From positions 1-8,234 of the forward strand of contig JBDKUC010000304.1 in NCBI GenBank assembly GCA_039679885.1: DNA of 8,234 bases, read 5' to 3'. This document shows, piece after piece, positions 5,988 through 8,234 of the stretch. Within the stretch, counting starts at the first letter, position 1; each line of letters begins with the position of its first letter. Origin of the DNA: JAJFUI01 sp039679885. Lineage in GTDB: Bacteria; Planctomycetota; Planctomycetia; Pirellulales; Thermoguttaceae. Both the position numbers and the translations under genes were made by a program. Below the pieces are notes generated by a model. The model was given only the letters and a program-made list of their open reading frames with translations. It was not told the DNA's origin and did no database searches.

Positions 5988-7124
5988 TCACCTCTGTTCA
6001 ACCAGCAGCACGCCGGTGCCGCTGATCCGATCCTGCTTCAGGTCCAACAGCGCGCGGTTGGCCTCCGCCAGCGGATAGACCGTCGTATGCGGGCGGATCG
6101 GAATCGCGGCGGCCTCGGCCAGCAGCTCACGGCCGTCCTGCCGCGTGTTGCAGGTGACCGAGTGGAGATCGCGTTCATAGAAGACGTGGCGAAAGTAGTC
6201 CATCTCGGGAATCGGCGTCATGTAGATGCCGGCCAACGAGAGGGCGCCTCCCTTCTCAAGCTTCTCGAGCGCCGGCGGGACCAACTCGCCGGCCGGGGCG
6301 AACATGATCGCACTGTGAACCTTGACCGGCAGGTCCTCGGCCCGCTCGCCGACCCAAACGGCGCCCATCTCTCGAGCGAGCTGGCGATGATTCTCGCCGC
6401 GGGTCACCACATAAACCTCGTAGCCGCGGTGCAGGGCGATCTGCATCACGACGTGCGCCGATGATCCGAAGCCATAAAGGCCAAGCCGACAGCCAGGCCG
6501 GGGGTTGCACCGACGCAAGGCTCGGTAACCGATGATGCCCGAGCAAAGCAGCGGCGCCGCGTCAACGTCGCTAAAGCCCGTGCGTCCCCTCTCCCTTTGG
6601 GAGAGGGTTAGGGTGAGGGCCGAGTCGGCCGGCGTCCGTCCGCTCTCTGGAGCCTGACCGCCCTCACCAGCGGGCGAATGGAGCCCTTCGGCGGCCATTT
6701 CCGGCAATTCGTAGCAAAAGTCGGCCGGGGCGACCGCGTATTCCGCGTAGCCGCCGTCGGCATGATAGCCCGTGAAACGGGCCGATTCGCAGAGGTTCTC
6801 TTGGCCGGCGGTGCAAAAGCCGCAATGGCCGCACGCGTGACGCAGCCACGCAATGCCGACGCGCTGTCCGAGTTGCAGCCTCGACGAGCCGGCCACCACA
6901 GGGCCAAGTTTATCCACGACACCGACGATCTGGTGCCCCGGAATGATCGGCATCTTCTCCCGCGGCAAGTCCCCCTCGATGACATGCAAGTCCGTGCGGC
7001 AAACGGCACAGCAGCGGACGCGAACCCGCACCTCGCCCGGGCCGGGCTCGGGCGTCGGCGTCTCGGCCAACTCGAGCGGCGCCGACTCGATCGGCGCGAT
7101 CTCCCGAAGCAGCATTGCTTTCAT
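5988..7124 (-). CDS. Zinc-dependent alcohol dehydrogenase family protein with in-frame insertion
   Basis: This 378-residue cytosolic medium-chain dehydrogenase should oxidise or reduce an alcohol/aldehyde pair with NAD(P). Catalytic-zinc ligands are Cys42 (AVCRTDLH), His64 (PGHQIVG) and Cys194 (PLLCSGIIGYRAL). Structural-zinc ligands Cys98, 101, 104 and 112 lie in CGHCGFCTAGQENLC. The nucleotide-binding turn is LGLYGFGSSAHVV (215-227). These fit the adh_fam_2 (TIGR02822-like) branch, normally about 330-340 residues. The excess lies at about 143-183, where a repeat-bearing segment separates YELPE from FSDVDAAPLLC. Gln replaces the usual Glu in GHE, a variant I believe occurs in some relatives. 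I chose the ATG at 7124 because GAGGAG sits 6 nt upstream and family similarity begins there; a TTG at 7166 is possible but has nothing to support it. It follows aroA on the same strand after 133 bp. The substrate is unknown. Confidence 0.9.
   Translation of the reverse strand: MKAMLLREIAPIESAPLELAETPTPEPGPGEVRVRVRCCAVCRTDLHVIEGDLPREKMPIIPGHQIVGVVDKLGPVVAGSSRLQLGQRVGIAWLRHACGHCGFCTAGQENLCESARFTGYHADGGYAEYAVAPADFCYELPEMAAEGLHSPAGEGGQAPESGRTPADSALTLTLSQRERGRTGFSDVDAAPLLCSGIIGYRALRRCNPRPGCRLGLYGFGSSAHVVMQIALHRGYEVYVVTRGENHRQLAREMGAVWVGERAEDLPVKVHSAIMFAPAGELVPPALEKLEKGGALSLAGIYMTPIPEMDYFRHVFYERDLHSVTCNTRQDGRELLAEAAAIPIRPHTTVYPLAEANRALLDLKQDRISGTGVLLVEQR
6576..6698 (-). repeat. Probable in-frame insertion within the dehydrogenase gene
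   Basis: About 40 codons (residues 143-183) have no place in the alcohol dehydrogenase fold. Upstream is YELPE, downstream FSDVDAAPLLC; in relatives these are nearly contiguous (LPEGFSD-type). The inserted peptide is rich in Gly, Pro, Ser and Arg and ends in LTLTLSQRERG, the translation of the hairpin repeat at 6585-6619. The length keeps the frame and no stop is introduced. The exact ends are uncertain by several codons. I looked for target-site duplications and found only a 5-bp AGCCC match, which is not persuasive. Confidence 0.7.
6585..6619 (-). repeat. Dispersed hairpin repeat, copy inside a coding sequence
   Basis: The stem CCCTCTCCC (6587-6595) and GGGAGAGGG (6599-6607) with loop TTT is perfect over 9 bp. 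Read on the minus strand, this 35-bp sequence matches 2001-2035 at 33 of 35 positions, and both differences leave the stem intact. The two copies are thus in opposite orientation in the window, one between genes and one translated inside the alcohol dehydrogenase. Confidence 0.85.
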
Positions 7125-7130
7125 GGCGAT

Positions 7131-7136
7131 CTCCTC
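7131..7136 (-). promoter_or_regulatory. Ribosome binding site deciding the dehydrogenase start
   Basis: GAGGAG on the minus strand lies 6 nt before the ATG at 7124. It is the clearest Shine-Dalgarno sequence in the window and rules in favour of this start over the TTG at 7166, which would place the site inside the coding region. Confidence 0.75.
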
Positions 7137-7156
7137 AGCAAGGAAGAGGACGGCGC

Positions 7157-7165
7157 GTTCTATCA
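7157..7165 (-). promoter_or_regulatory. Candidate extended -10 box for the dehydrogenase gene
   Basis: TGATAGAAC on the minus strand is a TG-N extended -10 form (TAGAAC, 4 of 6). It shares eight bases, TGATAGAA, with the candidate at 5714-5706. Transcription would begin near 7150, giving a leader of about 26 nt that includes the Shine-Dalgarno site. No -35 box is visible. Co-transcription with aroA is the alternative. Confidence 0.3.
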
Positions 7166-7216
7166 AATCCCTTCCGTCCGCCTCGCAGCCGGAATCCTAA
7201 CGCGCCGACCGCGGGA

Positions 7217-7254
7217 TTCAAGGCCGTGCGGCGGCTGGCGAGATGGGCCTTGAA
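7217..7254 (-). terminator. Possible terminator-like hairpin after aroA
   Basis: TTCAAGGCC (7217-7225) and GGCCTTGAA (7246-7254) form a perfect 9-bp stem with a 20-nt loop, starting 3 bp past the aroA stop codon. The position fits the end of the aroA transcript, but no T-tract follows on the minus strand, so it may be a Rho-assisted end, an RNA-stabilising stem, or chance. Confidence 0.4.
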
Positions 7255-7257
7255 CGG

Positions 7258-8234
7258 CTACGCGAGAGCCTTCAGATCGCGGAAAAAGTGGGGATACGTC
7301 TTGGACACGCACGCGGGATCGCGGATCACGACGCCAGGCACGACAAGACCGGCGAGCGACAGGCTCATCGCCATGCGGTGGTCGCGGTAGGTTTCGATTT
7401 CCGCCGCATGGAGCGGTCGGGGCGTGATCATCAGGCCGTCGTCGCGTTCCTCGACCTCAGCCCCGAGCCGATGGAGTTCGACGGCTAAGGCGTGAATGCG
7501 GTCGGTCTCCTTGTGGCGAATATGCCCAATGCCCCGGATCGTGGTTGGTCCTTCGGCGAAGAGCGATACCACGGCGAGCGTTTGGGCCGTATCGCTGATC
7601 GCGTTCATGTCGGTGTCGATTCCCCGCAGCGGCCCGCCCGTCACGGTGATGTGGTCCGCGGCGTAGTCGATCCGACAGCCCATCTGCCGCAGACACTCGC
7701 AGAAGGCCACATCGCCCTGCACGCTGTCGCGGGCAAGGCCCTCGACGGTGACCTCGCCGCCCGTGATGGCGGCAGCGGCGAAGAAGTAGCTAGCGGCCGT
7801 AGCGTCCGGCTCAATGGAATATCGCCTCGCGCGGTAGCGTTGGGCCACGGGGACGGTGAACCGCGACGGCCCGTCCTTGCGTGCCTCGACGCCGAACGCC
7901 CGCATGACGGACAGCGTCATCTCGACGTAGGGCTGCGAGACCAGACTGCCTTGCAGGACCAGTTCCACGTCCGCGTCCGCATAGGGGCTCGCCATCAGCA
8001 GCGCCGTAAGAAACTGACTCGACACCCGACCGGCAATCGTCGCACGACCGCCGCGCAGACCGCGGCCGCGCACGATGACCGGTGGGCAGCCATTGCCCGT
8101 CTCGGAACGGGCGTCGGCGCCGAGTTGGCCCAGCGCGTCAAGCAGGTCCTGGATGGGCCGTTCTCGCATCCGCGGCGAGCCATCGAGCCGGTAGCATCCC
8201 TGGCCGAGCGTCGCGACGGCCGTGAGAAACCGTG
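7258..8234 (-). CDS. aroA: 3-phosphoshikimate 1-carboxyvinyltransferase (EPSP synthase), partial
   Basis: AroA joins phosphoenolpyruvate to shikimate 3-phosphate, the sixth step of the shikimate pathway, in the cytosol. About 324 C-terminal residues are visible; the first roughly 100, with the LPGSKS-type motif, lie beyond the window. Reading begins at RFLTAVATLG and passes YRLDGSPRMRERPI, the loop holding the conserved PRM-x-ERP arginines. Then come VSSQFLTALLMASP (substrate binding), DATAASYFFAAAAI, DMNAISDTAQT with the catalytic Asp, RHKETDR with Lys-Glu-Arg, YRDHRMAM with His-Arg, and the terminal SKTYP lysine. Every active-site residue I can check against E. coli AroA is present, so it should be active. 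The sequence resembles class I enzymes. It ends in TAG at 7260-7258. The ATG at 8169 is internal to the conserved loop and is not the start. Confidence 0.96.
   Translation of the reverse strand, partial: RFLTAVATLGQGCYRLDGSPRMRERPIQDLLDALGQLGADARSETGNGCPPVIVRGRGLRGGRATIAGRVSSQFLTALLMASPYADADVELVLQGSLVSQPYVEMTLSVMRAFGVEARKDGPSRFTVPVAQRYRARRYSIEPDATAASYFFAAAAITGGEVTVEGLARDSVQGDVAFCECLRQMGCRIDYAADHITVTGGPLRGIDTDMNAISDTAQTLAVVSLFAEGPTTIRGIGHIRHKETDRIHALAVELHRLGAEVEERDDGLMITPRPLHAAEIETYRDHRMAMSLSLAGLVVPGVVIRDPACVSKTYPHFFRDLKALA

Noticed and set aside
5782..5991. Minus-strand 69-codon frame in the gap after the dehydrogenase
   Set aside because: It lies across the inverted hairpin pair, has no ribosome binding site and shows repeat-derived composition.
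6575..6672. AGCCC as a target-site duplication flanking the coding insertion
   Set aside because: The match is only 5 bp, and joining at it would put a stop codon in frame, so it cannot represent the original insertion site.
7125..7166. TTG start extending the dehydrogenase by 14 residues
   Set aside because: The extra residues lie before the family N-terminus, and the good GAGGAG site belongs to the ATG at 7124.

Overview
The window is GC-rich and gene-dense, and reads as a chromosomal segment of a Planctomycetota-like (possibly Pirellulales-like) bacterium. That assignment is inference. It rests on the GC-rich coding style, the rarity of Shine-Dalgarno sequences, an OleA-like condensing enzyme, a large two-half ABC exporter permease, and several short palindromic repeat families between genes. 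No rRNA, tRNA, insertion sequence, prophage or CRISPR array is visible.

Layout. Bases 1-287 hold no convincing gene but are packed with repeats: a 12-bp inverted repeat, a tandem pair of 22-bp units, and a 55-bp cloverleaf-like palindrome. Two plus-strand genes follow: an OleA/FabH-type condensing enzyme (288-1322) and an isochorismatase-family cysteine hydrolase (1364-1966). They face a minus-strand operon across an 89-bp gap that carries a hairpin repeat. Read in its own direction, that operon runs from a membrane-anchored protein of unknown function (5586-4630) to an ABC ATPase (4637-3822) to a 12-segment ABC exporter permease (3825-2056). The three genes overlap by 8 and 4 bp and probably form one membrane system. 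The 401-bp gap 5587-5987 holds a candidate operator, candidate promoters and an inverted pair of hairpins. Beyond it, also on the minus strand, are a zinc-dependent alcohol dehydrogenase (7124-5988) and the C-terminal three quarters of AroA (8234-7258, running off the window).

The most unusual point is in the alcohol dehydrogenase. About 40 codons between the catalytic domain and the third catalytic-zinc cysteine look like an in-frame insertion. It contains a 35-bp hairpin repeat that matches the intergenic repeat at 2001-2035 at 33 of 35 positions. This suggests a dispersed palindromic element that can enter a reading frame without breaking it, comparable in principle to the Rickettsia palindromic elements.

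The condensing enzyme and the hydrolase may work together, but no OleB, OleC or OleD is visible here, so the pathway is open. AroA is a housekeeping shikimate-pathway enzyme. The alcohol dehydrogenase has no clear functional link to it beyond sharing strand and proximity.
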